Positions 11,131 through 23,005 of a stretch of 64,000 nucleotides of DNA are shown piece after piece. This DNA comes from Adiantum capillus-veneris (taxonomy: Eukaryota; Streptophyta; Polypodiopsida; Polypodiales; Pteridaceae). Numbering within the stretch: the first letter of the stretch is position 1; each line of letters opens with the position of its first letter. A model generated the notes under the pieces. The model ran no database searches. It was not told where the DNA came from and saw only the letters and a list, made by a program, of their open reading frames with translations. The position numbers were made by a program, and so were the translations under genes. Location: NCBI GenBank assembly GCA_014529385.2, contig CM043959.1, positions 92,909,029 to 92,973,028 of the forward strand. Direction: 5' to 3'.

Positions 11131-12830
11131 CTACAACTTATCTCAACATGGAGAGCTTGGTTTCTAGGTCCACCACTTGTCCAAGTTAATGTAAAAGTGA
11201 CTCAAGGTTCACAACTTGTGAAAGCAAGGATCCATTGAGGAATACAATCCACTTGGCTATTTTTCCTTAATTTATTGCATGTGACATTCAAGCAAGGTCC
11301 ACTTCTAATCTATAACTTCTTAATTTGAGGCATGGGGCATACATAAAATATGTAGCATATGCTCTATTGCCTCATAGGAAGGTTGGTTTCAAGGTGCACT
11401 TATCCATGCTAGCCTATCTTGGAGAAATGATGGAGCTTTCTTCTCTCCTTGTTTCAATGGAGACTAGCTTGGAAAAGTGGTGGACCTTTGCTTCTCTCTA
11501 TGTTTCAATAGAGTTAGCTTGGACAAGTGGTGATCTTGGAACAAAACCCCCATGTAAAACATATCATGGGTATTCCAAGTGATTAGAAAGATTACCATTT
11601 AAGATATAACCTTATAGGTTGGACAAATGGAGCTTGGCTTGGAGAAATGGTGGACCTTTGATTCTCTCCATGTTTCAATGGATCCTATCTTGGAGAAATG
11701 GTGGAGCTTGCTTCTGTCCATGTTTCGATGGAGCCTAGCTTGAACAGTTGGTGGACCTTTGCTTCTCTCTATGTTTCAATAGAGTTAGCTTAGACACGTG
11801 GTGGATCTTCAAACTAAGCCAACTACTATCAATGTTTCCTAGCTTGGACAAGTGGTGGAGTGTTTCTCTACTCCATGTTTCAATGGATCTTAGCTTGGAC
11901 AAGTGTTGGACCTTAAAACAAAAACCCCATGTACAACATAGAATGGATTTTCTAGATTTCAATGGAGTCTAGATTTAACAAATGGTGGAGCTTGTCTTCA
12001 TCCATGTTTCAATGAAACTAGCTTGGACAAGTGGTGGACCTTGTAACAAACCCCCCCATGTACAACATATCATTGGTTTTCTAAGTGATGGGAAGGAATA
12101 CCATTCAAGATATAAAATTATAGCTTGGATAAGTAGTTGACTTTAAAACCAAAGTCATCATAATACAATGAAATACAGGTTAGCCAATTCCTAAATCTTG
12201 AGACCAAACCTCCCATGCTATCAGAGATAATATATTGGATAAGTGGTGGACCTTCTATTATTTTCCCATGCCTAGTTTAGACTACCGGTACACTTTGCAG
12301 CTATAAAGGTTGGACGAGTTGTGGAGCCTTGTTTCTATCAATGTTTTAATGGATCCTAGCTTGGACAAGTGGTGGACCTTGGAAAAAAGCTTCCATGTAC
12401 AACATATATGAGGTTTTCCATGTTTTAATGGAACCTATCTTGGACAAATGGTGAAGCTTGCTTCTCTCCATGTTGATTTTGGAACTACCTTAGACAAGTG
12501 GTGGAGCTTTGCTTTTCTACTCTTCATAATACAATGAAGTATAGGTTGGTTACATGGCGAATCTTAAGGACAAACCTCCCATTTTACTAGAGATGATAGG
12601 TTGGACAAGTGGATCAACCTTCTATTATTTCTCCATGACTATATTGAACAATTAGTAGACCTAACATCTCTCTATGTTGTCTAGAGATAAGCTTGGACAA
12701 GTGATGGACCCTGCTTCTCTCTTCCCTTGGTTTACTAGTTTGAAGACTCAGTATATATACTTTCTTAGATCTAGCTTGAACAAGTGGTGGACCTTGTATC
12801 CACAATCTTAATTCATTACAAAAAATTATA
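11130..12830. repeat. Satellite block A (GGACAAGTGGTGGACC orientation)
   Basis: Degenerate copies of about 50-60 bp carry the core TTGGACAAGTGGTGGACC on the + strand with ATGTTTCAATGGA between. The first unit (about 11164-11240) is in the opposite orientation. The right edge, about 12660-12850, matches the reverse complement of about 37925-38130, just upstream of host exon 1. This block is therefore an inverted partial copy of the host gene's 5' flank. Confidence 0.8.
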
Positions 12831-12850
12831 TGAAAAAATAACATAGGAAT

Positions 12851-13563
12851 CTTGGTTTGAAGGTCAAGCAATTAGGTTACAAATGCACATAATAATATAT
12901 TTTCCACCCATAATAAAAGAAAGTTAAATATGTTATTACCAAATTGACAAAGGTAACGTCCAAGAATTCTAGCTTTGCATCTTGTCAGATCTAAATCTTC
13001 ATCAAGGCGACATGCATGTATACATCAACTTTCAAGCCATTCAAGAATACATGCACTTAGATTCCATAGTTTTGTTTTCAAAGTCTTTTAGGTTCTAAAA
13101 CTCTTTCACGTAAAGTATGTAATGAAAAAATTCTTGAAGCAAACATTTGTGCCCAAGAAAAAGATCCCTCTCACATATTTAAAGTCCATGAATTCTCTGA
13201 TCCATACTTACAAGTTTTATTTTGACATCAAACATCAATTCTCTCATAGTTACAAATAAATGCAACCTCGATATGAATTGACAAAAAATGAATTTCTTTT
13301 ACTATATGACCCAACATAGGCCCCAATCAAATAAAAAATGAGTCTCCAAAAATTTGGGTGCACTCTAGCAATACATTAGAGTCCCCTTACAATAGGATGC
13401 ACTCCAATAGTACATTGAAGTCCCCTTAGAGTAGGGTGCACTCCATTCAAGTGTTCATAAAATTGACACACCTTTGTTTTTTTATAAAAAAGACTATATC
13501 AAATTATACAAATGTTGAAAGATACACACTAGAATAAAAAAAGCATCTTATGGAAATATTTAT
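12851..13563. other. No gene seen, 3' flank of the host exon
   Basis: A/T-rich sequence with no ORF of note. A short direct repeat (the CACTCYA.....GTCCCCTTA type) lies at about 13360-13440. If the host gene continues beyond exon 5, the next exon was not recognised here. Confidence 0.45.
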
Positions 13564-13762
13564 TCAATTCTTTCGTGTTGACAAGTACACACCAAGGACA
13601 TAATTTGTCTCAGAATCACTATACTGATTTACAATTGTGTTGTATGTATAGACTCTCTTATCTCTTGCATACAACCATCCTACCAACCATGGAATTATGG
13701 TTCTCTGCAAGAAGTTTTGAAGTTGCTTGGAAGTTTGCCTCCACATCTTTGGAAATATAAGA
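13564..13762 (-). pseudogene. Host gene exon 5, distal part, cut off by gypsy insertion
   Basis: This minus-strand segment continues, in the same frame, the FCP1/HAD-like domain that stops at 23006. Removing the gypsy element and one TAAGA copy makes codons ...ACA TAT CTT ATA TTT CCA... contiguous. It encodes the C-terminal end of the HAD-like domain (IFPKMW, then a hydrophobic PWLVGWLYA helix) and ends at TGA 13564-13566. That stop may be genuine or another C-to-T change; I cannot tell. The 13758-13762 bases are the target duplication. Confidence 0.65.
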
Positions 13763-14569
13763 TGTCATAATAATCAATATCTAATTCTCCTAAATGATTT
13801 TCTCATATTAAACTGATCATTTAATGTGGGGAAGTGCCAAGGGAGAAAAAGCTAGAATATTGGTTAAGTTAGCAGACCGGCCACAGTAGGGATCCAAAGG
13901 AGGGAAAATAGGGATCCAAAGGGGGGGCCATCTGCAAAAGAGCCATGTGAAACAACGGGCTAAAAAGACCCTAAGGTTCAGCCCATTAAGACTTCCAAAA
14001 TGCTAAGGTTCCAAAATTCAAAGGTTGTGTCCAAAGGTCAACCTTAGGGAAAATTGGATGCTTAGTGTGTGCCCAAAAAGTCTTTCTACATCCCTACATG
14101 GGAGGGGGCGAGCCCCAAAGCTAGGGGATGAGAGAGAAAGCCACACACACACACACAGGCTCCCTTTACACAAAGGGAATGAGGGACACATGTCAGCTCC
14201 CTAGGCCAGATGCCCACAAGGTATGCCCAATTCCTATTGGAAGACCCTTGAAGTGGACCAATGAGAATTAGGCTAGAGTAAATCTAGTTTAATTAATTTA
14301 AAAACATTTAATAAAAGAAACCATAATACAAAGCCTTTTGGAGGGGGGACCGGCTCCATGCAAATCCGGTCCTCAACTGTTGTCAATAGCTTAATTGCTC
14401 TCTCTTTTGAAAGTATTGTCGATGCTATCTAACTAGGTGTTATGCTTTTTGTTGCTCTCTCCACCCAAGCACTCTTGTAATTCTCATTAGGAATCAACTC
14501 TAATGAAATGCTCACTATGTTCATGCTAATTTCCGCTACACATAAGATTTTAGGCCATTAAATGTTACA
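13763..14569 (+). repeat. 5' LTR of young gypsy
   Basis: It starts TGTCATAATAATC and ends AATGTTACA, 807 bp. It contains a (CA)n run near 14142-14156 and a duplicated GGGATCCAAAGG. I found no difference from 22199-23005 on reading both. Confidence 0.93.
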
Positions 14570-14570
14570 T

Positions 14571-14584
14571 TGGTATCAGAGCTC
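14571..14584 (+). other. Primer binding site of young gypsy
   Basis: TGGTATCAGAGCTC lies one base after the 5' LTR and is complementary to the 3' end of initiator Met-tRNA. Confidence 0.9.
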
Positions 14585-14970
14585 AAGGTTTCTCTTTTCT
14601 TGCTCAAGAAGGGAGGTCCTCAAGCTAGCTACAAATGGTTGGTATTATTAATTGCCTGTGAGTAAGTAGAATAGGGATTTTTCAGCCTTGCAGTGCGCCT
14701 GCCTTTGTGCAGTTAACGGGGCATCACCGTCGAGAGCTATGGTCTTAATAGTGGAGTCCTACGGAACCACTATTGAGCTATTAGAAGCTTGACAGGAGCC
14801 GGTGCTGTTTTGGTGTCGAAAGACCCTCTCTTCTATTCCTTGCAATTAATGGTATTCGAGCCGCGGGTACAGTAGCTTGAGTGCTTTTTCTAAAGGGGTA
14901 AAGAGGAGTAGCAACTAGGGCTTGAAGTGCCAAAGTACACCTAAAAAGTTTACACCTAAAAGTTGTTAGA
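14585..14970 (+). other. Untranslated leader of young gypsy
   Basis: 386 bases between primer site and gag start. No ORF of note on the + strand; presumably the packaging and translation leader. Confidence 0.6.
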
Positions 14971-17900
14971 ATGGCTGACAATATTAAAGAGAGTGAAATT
15001 AATGTTGATAACTTTGATTTTGCTCATGAGCAAGCTACTAATGATGCTTCAATGCTTGTTAATTATCTTGTTTCTAGGCTTCAACAAGCCATGGGCAATC
15101 CATCTCTCCAAAGTGAAGTGCAACGGCAGCTCCGTGCTCACGGGATTCTCCAAGCTCATCACCATGACGAGAGAACACCTAGGAAGCCTCCTTGTGAGAC
15201 TACCAAAAGAGGTCTCTCTCCGATTCGGGAAGAAGAAGAGAATCCATATGAAGGGCTCAAGAACTTACTTCTTGATGATGCATCTCCTTCCCAAAGGAGA
15301 ACTCAAGAGCCTCCACCGAAGGAACGAGAAAGAAGCGAGTCTCCCGCCACCTCGGCGGAGATGGCTCCACGAAGACGGCGGGCTAAACGCTCTCCATCAC
15401 CACCAAAGCGGAGAAGACCATCACACTCTTCTCCACGCCATAATTCAAAGAGGGATGATAAAAAGCAAGAGAAGAAAAAGGCGAGAAAGAGGACACCCTC
15501 TTCTCCATCTTCTTTATCCTCTTCCTCTTATGAAAGCTATGGTGAAGACGACAAAGATCAAGACAAGAAAAAGGCGAGAAAGAGGTCACCCTCTTCTCCA
15601 CCTTCTTCAAATTCTTCATCTTCTGAAGAAAGTGATGGTGGAACTTTTGAACCATCAAAAAGAAGAGGCCATAGGAAATCCTATGCCGCATGGAAGAGGT
15701 CGTCCAAGCTGAAGAAATTCAAAGAGGGAGGGAAGAGCATCTCTTTCCTTACCTATGATGGCACCTTCGGTGCTACAGACAAAGTTTTGGCCTTTATCCA
15801 GCAATTCGATGCGGCGTTTGGAGATGAGGGCTTCACGGAGTCCTCTAAGCTACGCCATGTAGCTATGCACTTTCAAAAGTCCGCCAGACAATGGTGGTCT
15901 AGCCTACGAGCCAACGGTGAAGCTCCACGAACATGGAAGGCTTTAAGAGATTCCATTATGAAGCAGTTTTTGGCCACCGATGCCAAAGACAAAGTACTCA
16001 CCGAATGGCGAAGCTTAAAGCTCTCTCCCAATGAATCCATCCACAAATATGTAGACAAGTTTTGGGACCTACAACTCAAAGCCACTGTCTTCAAAAAGTT
16101 GGATTTTGGAGAGCAAAAGCAACAATTTTGTGCGGGCTTAACCGAAGAAATGGCGGAGTATGTCAACTCCCAAAGGCCACGTACCATATCGGAGGTAATA
16201 CACCATACTATGGTGGCCTCGCGAATCAATTTCCAAACGGGGGGTAAAAGAAATAATAAGCCCCCGGAAAACAAAGGTTCCAATGAGCCTAAGGGGAAGG
16301 ACAATGTCCAAAAGTCTCCTAAGGGCAATTCCAACAAAGCTAAAGAGAAGGGAGTTTACAAAGGAAAGAATAAACTCTCTCCTGAAGAGCTTGAGCGTTA
16401 TCGTAAAGATAACCGGTGTTTCAAGTGCGGCGAACAAGGGCATGCGTACCGCGCTTGTCCCCAAAAGAACAACCGCCAAGATCCTCCTAGAGCTTCTTTG
16501 GTTGAAATCCAAGAGGAGGAGATTCACCAAACTCACCACAAAGGATCTCCTCTATGCCATGCTTGGGGAAAGGTAAGAGAACATGATGCTTTTATTCTCT
16601 TTGACCCTGGTTCTACTCACAATTTCATATCTATGGAGTTAGCCACCAAGCTAGGCATACAATCCTACGAGATGGGAGATATCCTACCCGCAGACAGTGC
16701 CTTCAAGGGGCAAGAAGCTTCAGTCACTCCCTTAATCGGGAAATTGAGGCTTCATGTCCAAGGCTATGTGGACAAAGAGGATTTCTTTATCTCTCCTCTC
16801 AAGCATGAGGATGTAATCCTAGGGGCACCATGGTTTGACCGTCTGGCTGCCCATGTTAAATTTCCTGCAAGGAGAATCTCCTTTAAGTTCAGGGAAAAGG
16901 ACATGTATATAGATGCTAGGGAGATGGGTACCACCATCCCCATTGTACATACACCAGCTTTCAACAAGTCAATAAAGAGCTCTATTTCCGTGTACATGAT
17001 TTTTGTTAAAGATTCTCAAAATGAACCTAATGCTTTAGCAAAAGAAAATAAAAGCAACCAAAAGGAATTAGAGTTATCCAATTTTCTCAAGGGGTTTCAA
17101 GATGTCTTTATTGACGACATCCCTTCTGAGCTACCTCCTAAACGAGGTAATGACGACCATGCAATTGAACTTCTTCCAGGAAGTTCACCGCCTAACAAAC
17201 CTCCTTATAGAGTTTCTCAAGCTCAACAAGAGGAGATTATGCGGCAAGTGCATGAGTTAATTGAGAAGGGCATGGTTAGGCCTAGCTCATCTCCATTTTT
17301 CTCACCTGTGCTATTAGTGCAAAAGAAAGACGGCACATATCGTATGTGTGTCGACTATAGAGCACTAAATAGGATCACTATCAAGAATAGGTTTCCCGTT
17401 CCACGGGTAGAATACCTATTTGATAAGCTACAAGGATCGACCTACTTCAGTAGGATTGACCTAAAAAGTGGCTATCATCAAATAAGGATAGTTGATCAAG
17501 ACATTGTAAAGACCGCATTTCGTACTACATTTGGTCTTTACGAATACATTGTCATGCCTTTTGGCTTGACTAATGCACCAGCCACATTTAACCGCTTGAT
17601 GGAGAAGCTGTTCAGACCTCATCGAACCTTCACTGGAGTGTTCTTTGATGATATTATCATCTACTCTAATTCATTAGAGGAACATAAGCAACACCTCCAG
17701 GTAATATTTCAAGTTTTAAGAGAGAATAAACTTTATGTTAATCGAAAGAAAAGTGAATTTTTCTTGCAAGAGATTCAATATTTAGGTCACATTATCTCTC
17801 AAGATGGAATCCAAATGGATCCATCCAAGTTAGAGGTAATAAAAGGATGGCCTAAACCAAGGAATCTTCATGAACTAAGAAGCTTTATAGGTATGTGTGC

Positions 17901-18436
17901 ATACTATAGACGCTTCATAGAAAAGTTCTCACAAATTGCGGGACCATTACATGACCTAACAAAGAAGAATGTTAGGTATACGTGGTCTGCTAAGGAGAAC
18001 AATGCTTTCGAAAAGCTTAAAGAAAAGCTTATCTCTCAACCTGTGCTTACACTACCGGATCTCTCAAAACCATTTGAGGTCCAATGTGATGCTTGTGGTG
18101 ATTGCCTTGGGGCTGTTTTGCTCCAAGAAGGGCACGCCATAGGCTATGAGAGTCGAAGGCTCGACCCTGTTGAGCAAGCTCTAGGCATATACGAAAAAGA
18201 ACTCCTTGCAGTTCTACATGCCTTAGACTCATGGAAGCACTATTTATTGGGGACTCCTTTCATTCTGCGAACGGATCACCAAAGTCTTAAGTACTTCATG
18301 ACGCAGACCAAGCTCTCCGACAAACAAATGAGGTGGGCAAATTTCCTTTCGCAATTTCATTTTCATATTGCTCACATTGCTGGCAAGCATAATCAAGTAG
18401 CCGATGCACTCTCAAGACGACCGAGAGTGAATGCGG
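14971..18436 (+). CDS. Gypsy gag-protease-reverse transcriptase-RNase H polyprotein
   Basis: One open frame starts at ATG 14971 (MADNIKESEINVDN). Residues about 1-270 are an N-terminal extension with SR-like, Arg/Lys- and Ser-rich repeats, then a retrotransposon gag domain (about 270-440). A CCHC zinc knuckle CFKCGEQGHAYRACP lies near 483, the aspartic protease LFDPGSTHNFIS near 545, and reverse transcriptase near 720-930 (YRMCVDYRALN; catalytic FFDDIIIYS near 891). RNase H follows at about 1030-1150 (CDACGDCLGAVL), ending DALSRRPRVNAV. The frame then runs into the insert and stops at 18549 after a foreign tail of about 36 residues. The N-terminal 1,155 residues look intact. Confidence 0.92.
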
Positions 18437-20353
18437 TGATAGCCGTTTTTTGGCTCTCCATAATTGCCATACTAGATTACTCCACCCTACCAAATTCACC
18501 CAAACGCTATGGCTATCCCTACCATTTCACTGTACATAGGCGTGTGTGAGTTAGGGGGCTTTTCCCATATCTTCTTAAAAACCCTCAGCTAGCTAGTCAC
18601 TGGGCTAGGTGCGCCAAAAAAAATAAAAAAAATAAAAAAATAAAAGTATATTATGGCCTCTTTGTGTGTAAATATTTCATTGTATATATGGCCTAAATAT
18701 AGGGATTTTTTATAATTATTTTGGTATTTTATTTATTATTTCTACTTAGGTGTGTGTTTTATTAAACATATGTACACCTTCTTTCATCCTCTTACACCAT
18801 AAGTATATTTTTTGCCAATATGTACATACTCTAACCTTATATTTTTCCTTTATACAAATCACTCCCACATTTTCACCCTCACCCTTCGTGAAAACAAAAA
18901 ATTGATTTCTACTCATTGGTCAAGTTTATTATATTATTTACTTGCATACCTTTTCCTCTTTCACCCAAAATAATTCAAAGAGGGACCATATCATATGATT
19001 CCAATATCTTTCCATATCCATAACTCCTCCATATTTTTATTATTATTTTTACTCATTATTCTAACACCATGTGCTCATTGAGCTAAAGTCCATGAATAGT
19101 CCATACACTAGTCCCACCATGTATATATTTCTTATTTCACCAATAATCCTCCTCCATGCATGGGTCAAGGGCAACTTGAATGCTTTGTATTATAATATGA
19201 CAAAGGAGGGGCTCACTCTTGGATGCATTGTACAAATTCAACAAAGGAGGGGGCCACTAAAAGACTTTTGCAGGCATAAAAAACAGGCTTTTTGGTGAGA
19301 ATTTTGGCACCTATCTCCACTCCGAATTTGGAGCGGTGGTCAAAAGAGAAAATGTAGCCCACGCTCTGAGTAATCACCACAAATTTTTTCATGATTTTTG
19401 GAGCTACCAGCGGTGAGCTATGATTTTTTGAGTGGACCCCACTCTGCCCACTTTTCTCACAAGTAGCCCTTAGTCTTCTCTCACCCTTCCACACACCTAC
19501 TCACTCTTACACATCCCTCCCTCTCCTTCTTGTAAAACAACCTCCAACATCTCACATAGCACCCCAACACTCTATGCGTGAGGAGAGACTTAGGTGTAGC
19601 AACCACTTGTGAGCTTCACTCTTGGTGTGAGAGAAGCCTTCAAGCTACACATTGCAAGTGAGAGAGCGTGAGTTCCACAAATCTCAAAACCACTATTTTA
19701 CATGCTCCTTCATCATCAATAAATTGAGGTTTGGTGCATCAAAGGCGTGATTCGACGTTTAAATCTTCGTCCTTCCATTTGTGCAATACGGTTTGGTAAA
19801 TTCAAGGTGACTTGTGTATTTTGAGTTTTATCGGTTGATCTTGATTTTAGAAAGTGTTTTAGTGTGTTTTCCATTGCCAGTTTTGTGTCCATTGTAAGAG
19901 GGTATTGTGGTGAGAGGTCTCCCACACCCTAAGACAGTGTGTGTGTGTTTTGGCAATGATTAGCAATCACTAAGCATTGAGTGAGTTTTGTACAAGTTCT
20001 ACGATAGCATCATAACGAACCATCTCCATTTGCAAGTCACAAATAAGGTATTACGCAAGATCCTTCCCTCTCTCTCTTCCCTTTGCTCTAGCTCTCTCTG
20101 GTCCATTTCATGTGTGTCTTGGTGTGAGGTTGTTTGTGTGTGTTGTGTGGTGCATCTTCTTGGTTGTGCCAAAATCTCTCTTGCATCCTAGTTCGCATAC
20201 CATAACTAGGTGGTGCCCCTATCTTGTTTTGGTTTGGCTGTGGGTTTGTTGTTGTGTTGTGCTTGTGGTTGCCCCAGCCCCAATTGAGCAGCACGGGACC
20301 CTTGAGGGGTGTTTAGAGGTCGCCTCTCTTGTTGCCCGCCCCGGACCGCCTCA
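18437..20353 (+). mobile_element. 1.9-kb insert in gypsy pol, possible solo LTR
   Basis: It separates RNase H (...RVNAV) from integrase (VSIATHNDLS). It begins TGATAG, ends GCCTCA, and is flanked by GCGG on both sides (18433-18436, 20354-20357); the next T also matches. TG...CA ends and a short target duplication suggest a solo LTR, though 4 bp rather than 5 is unusual. No ORF with a known domain. It contains A-rich runs near 18616-18645 and a G/T-rich stretch near 20100-20270. A GT-AG intron would not restore the frame. Confidence 0.5.
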
Positions 20354-20356
20354 GCG

Positions 20357-21841
20357 GTTTCCATAGCAACTCACAATGATCTATCTTTAATGATAGATGA
20401 GTATGCTATTGATCCCGATTTTAGAGATGTGATTTCAGCCCTTGCCCTAGGGAAGAAAGAAGAACCATTTACTTTACAAGATGGCTATCTTCTCTATGGC
20501 AATAGACTATGCGTTACTAACTCACTACGTGAGAAAGTAATGTATGAATCTCTTGCTCCCCCATATGCGGGGCATAGAGGGATTCAGTCTACCCTAAAGG
20601 GAATTGAAACATATTTCTATTGGCCTACCATGAAAGTGAACATACATGAGTATGTTTCCAAATGTGTGGTATGTCAAAAGACAAAATTTGATAGAGGGAA
20701 GCAACTTGGATTGCTTCAACCCTTGCCAATCCCTAATTCACCATGGGAGAGCATATCCATGGATTTTATCTTTGGATTGCCTAAGTCTATCCATGGGAAT
20801 ACGGGAATATGGACGATAGTAGACAGGTTCAGTAAACAAGCTCATTTTATACCTGTCAAAAAGACTATCAAAGCCCATCAAATGGCAACCCTCTTCATTT
20901 CGCAAATTTTCAAGTACCATGGCTTGCCAATGTCCATAGTGTCGGATAGAGATCCTAGAATGACCAGTAATTTCTGGAAGGGTCTCTTTGAGAATTTAGG
21001 AACAAGGTTAAACTTCTCTTCGGCCTATCATCCACAAACTGATGGCCAAAGTGAAATAGCTAACCTAACTATTCTCGATCTACTAAAAGCCTATGTAACG
21101 GAAGTAGATCAAAGATCCTAATGGGAGAAGTACTTACCCTTAGTAGAGTATGCTTACAATAACACTGTACATACTTCTACAGGAAAAGCACCTTTCGAGG
21201 TAATTGAGGGAAGGTCAAAAAGTCCCTTGCTACTTAAGGTACATGGGAAGATCTTTGCTGCAGATGAGTATAGCCGAGACCTACAAGAATCTTTCCAAAA
21301 GATTAAGGATGCTATCTCTATCTCACAGCAAAGGCAAAAGGCTGCTGCTGACAAGCACAGAAGAGCCCAAGCCTTTAAAGAAAACGATTGGGTCTTGTTA
21401 AAGTTTCCCAAGGCTCGATTAAGGCACACGACGGGCAAGAATCCTACGGGCCACCAAAAGTACTATGCTAAACTAGCAAAAAGGTACTATGGTCCCTTCC
21501 AGATTCTTAGGCCAATCAATGAGATGGCCTATCAACTTAAGTTGCCCAATCATTGGCTCATACACAATGCTTTTCATGTGAGCCTCTTAAAGCCTTACAA
21601 AGGAGAGCCACCTCAAGAACCAACTATTGAAGACCCACCGGAGATCGAGAACCACGAGGAGGTGCTGCAGCCCGAGTCCATTCTCCGATATGAAGACAAG
21701 GTATTAAGAGGCGGTAAGACTATCCGACGATATCTTATTAAGTTTAAGAATTATCCTTTTGAAGATGCTAGATGGATGCAAGGCATACAATTAAAGGATA
21801 ACCTAAACCTTGTCAATGCTTACAATGCTTCCCAAGAGTAA
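20357..21841 (+). pseudogene. Gypsy integrase with chromodomain-like tail, one stop
   Basis: The frame resumes at VSIATHNDLS. A zinc-binding region (AGHRG ... CVVCQ) follows, in which the usual first His appears to be Leu (SLAPPYAGH). The catalytic core has Asp in SMDF, Asp in VSDRDPRM and Glu in GQSE. A TAA at 21119-21121 replaces the conserved Gln before WEKYLPLVEYAYNN; the same frame then stays open to the stop at 21839. The C-terminus (RYEDKVL..., YLIKFKNYP, ARW) resembles a chromodomain, as in chromoviruses, which usually target heterochromatin. Full-length integrase cannot be made from this copy without reading through the stop. Confidence 0.88.
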
Positions 21842-22198
21842 GCAAATGTACAAAATGTTAAAAATGAACAAAAATTTTTGTCTTATAAGACTCTCTTTTT
21901 CTTTATTTGTGCACAAAAATGAAGTAGTATGCATGCTTAGATCAAGTTTGCGGAGACGACGTCTCCTGAACACCAAGTAGAGCTTGTCACTCTACTATGG
22001 AAGATTGATAGGACTAATGTGCAGACATGCTTGCGGCAGCCTCAGGCTCTCAAGCGCCAAATGGACTAGTCATCCATTATGGAATGATGTCGTAGGGTAA
22101 CATAGGGATCCTCTACCCGCTAAGAAAAGGACTCATGCATATGCTTTATCTTCTCTACACCATAGTCGAGGACGACTATGATTTCAAGAGAGAGGTAA
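21842..22198 (+). other. Gypsy 3' untranslated region with polypurine tract
   Basis: Non-coding. AAGAGAGAGG at 22186-22195, three bases before the 3' LTR, fits the polypurine tract that primes plus-strand synthesis. Confidence 0.75.
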
Positions 22199-23005
22199 TG
22201 TCATAATAATCAATATCTAATTCTCCTAAATGATTTTCTCATATTAAACTGATCATTTAATGTGGGGAAGTGCCAAGGGAGAAAAAGCTAGAATATTGGT
22301 TAAGTTAGCAGACCGGCCACAGTAGGGATCCAAAGGAGGGAAAATAGGGATCCAAAGGGGGGGCCATCTGCAAAAGAGCCATGTGAAACAACGGGCTAAA
22401 AAGACCCTAAGGTTCAGCCCATTAAGACTTCCAAAATGCTAAGGTTCCAAAATTCAAAGGTTGTGTCCAAAGGTCAACCTTAGGGAAAATTGGATGCTTA
22501 GTGTGTGCCCAAAAAGTCTTTCTACATCCCTACATGGGAGGGGGCGAGCCCCAAAGCTAGGGGATGAGAGAGAAAGCCACACACACACACACAGGCTCCC
22601 TTTACACAAAGGGAATGAGGGACACATGTCAGCTCCCTAGGCCAGATGCCCACAAGGTATGCCCAATTCCTATTGGAAGACCCTTGAAGTGGACCAATGA
22701 GAATTAGGCTAGAGTAAATCTAGTTTAATTAATTTAAAAACATTTAATAAAAGAAACCATAATACAAAGCCTTTTGGAGGGGGGACCGGCTCCATGCAAA
22801 TCCGGTCCTCAACTGTTGTCAATAGCTTAATTGCTCTCTCTTTTGAAAGTATTGTCGATGCTATCTAACTAGGTGTTATGCTTTTTGTTGCTCTCTCCAC
22901 CCAAGCACTCTTGTAATTCTCATTAGGAATCAACTCTAATGAAATGCTCACTATGTTCATGCTAATTTCCGCTACACATAAGATTTTAGGCCATTAAATG
23001 TTACA
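22199..23005 (+). repeat. 3' LTR of young gypsy
   Basis: 807 bp, the same ends as the 5' LTR and no differences seen by eye. It is followed by TAAGA (23006-23010), the second target duplication copy. Confidence 0.93.

Larger units (their letters stand above)
13763..23005 (+). mobile_element. Young Ty3/gypsy element, chromodomain type, disrupted
   Basis: LTRs of 807 bp at both ends look identical by eye. The target duplication TAAGA (13758-13762 and 23006-23010) is perfect. A Met-tRNA primer site and a polypurine tract are in place. The interior holds gag, protease, reverse transcriptase and RNase H in one frame, then integrase and a chromodomain-like tail in a second stretch. Identical LTRs mean recent insertion. 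Pol is nonetheless interrupted by a 1.9-kb insert (18437-20353) and an in-frame TAA (21119), so this copy is unlikely to be autonomous and may have been mobilised in trans. It inserted into exon 5 of the host gene, in the opposite orientation. Confidence 0.93.

Noticed and set aside
14963..15712. 249-codon ORF overlapping gag
   Set aside because: Shadow of the gag frame, driven by the Arg/Ser-rich repeat composition.
18437..20353. Insert as a spliced intron of the gypsy
   Set aside because: GT and AG at the edges exist, but splicing there shifts the frame into a stop. The duplicated GCGG(T) flanks fit insertion better.
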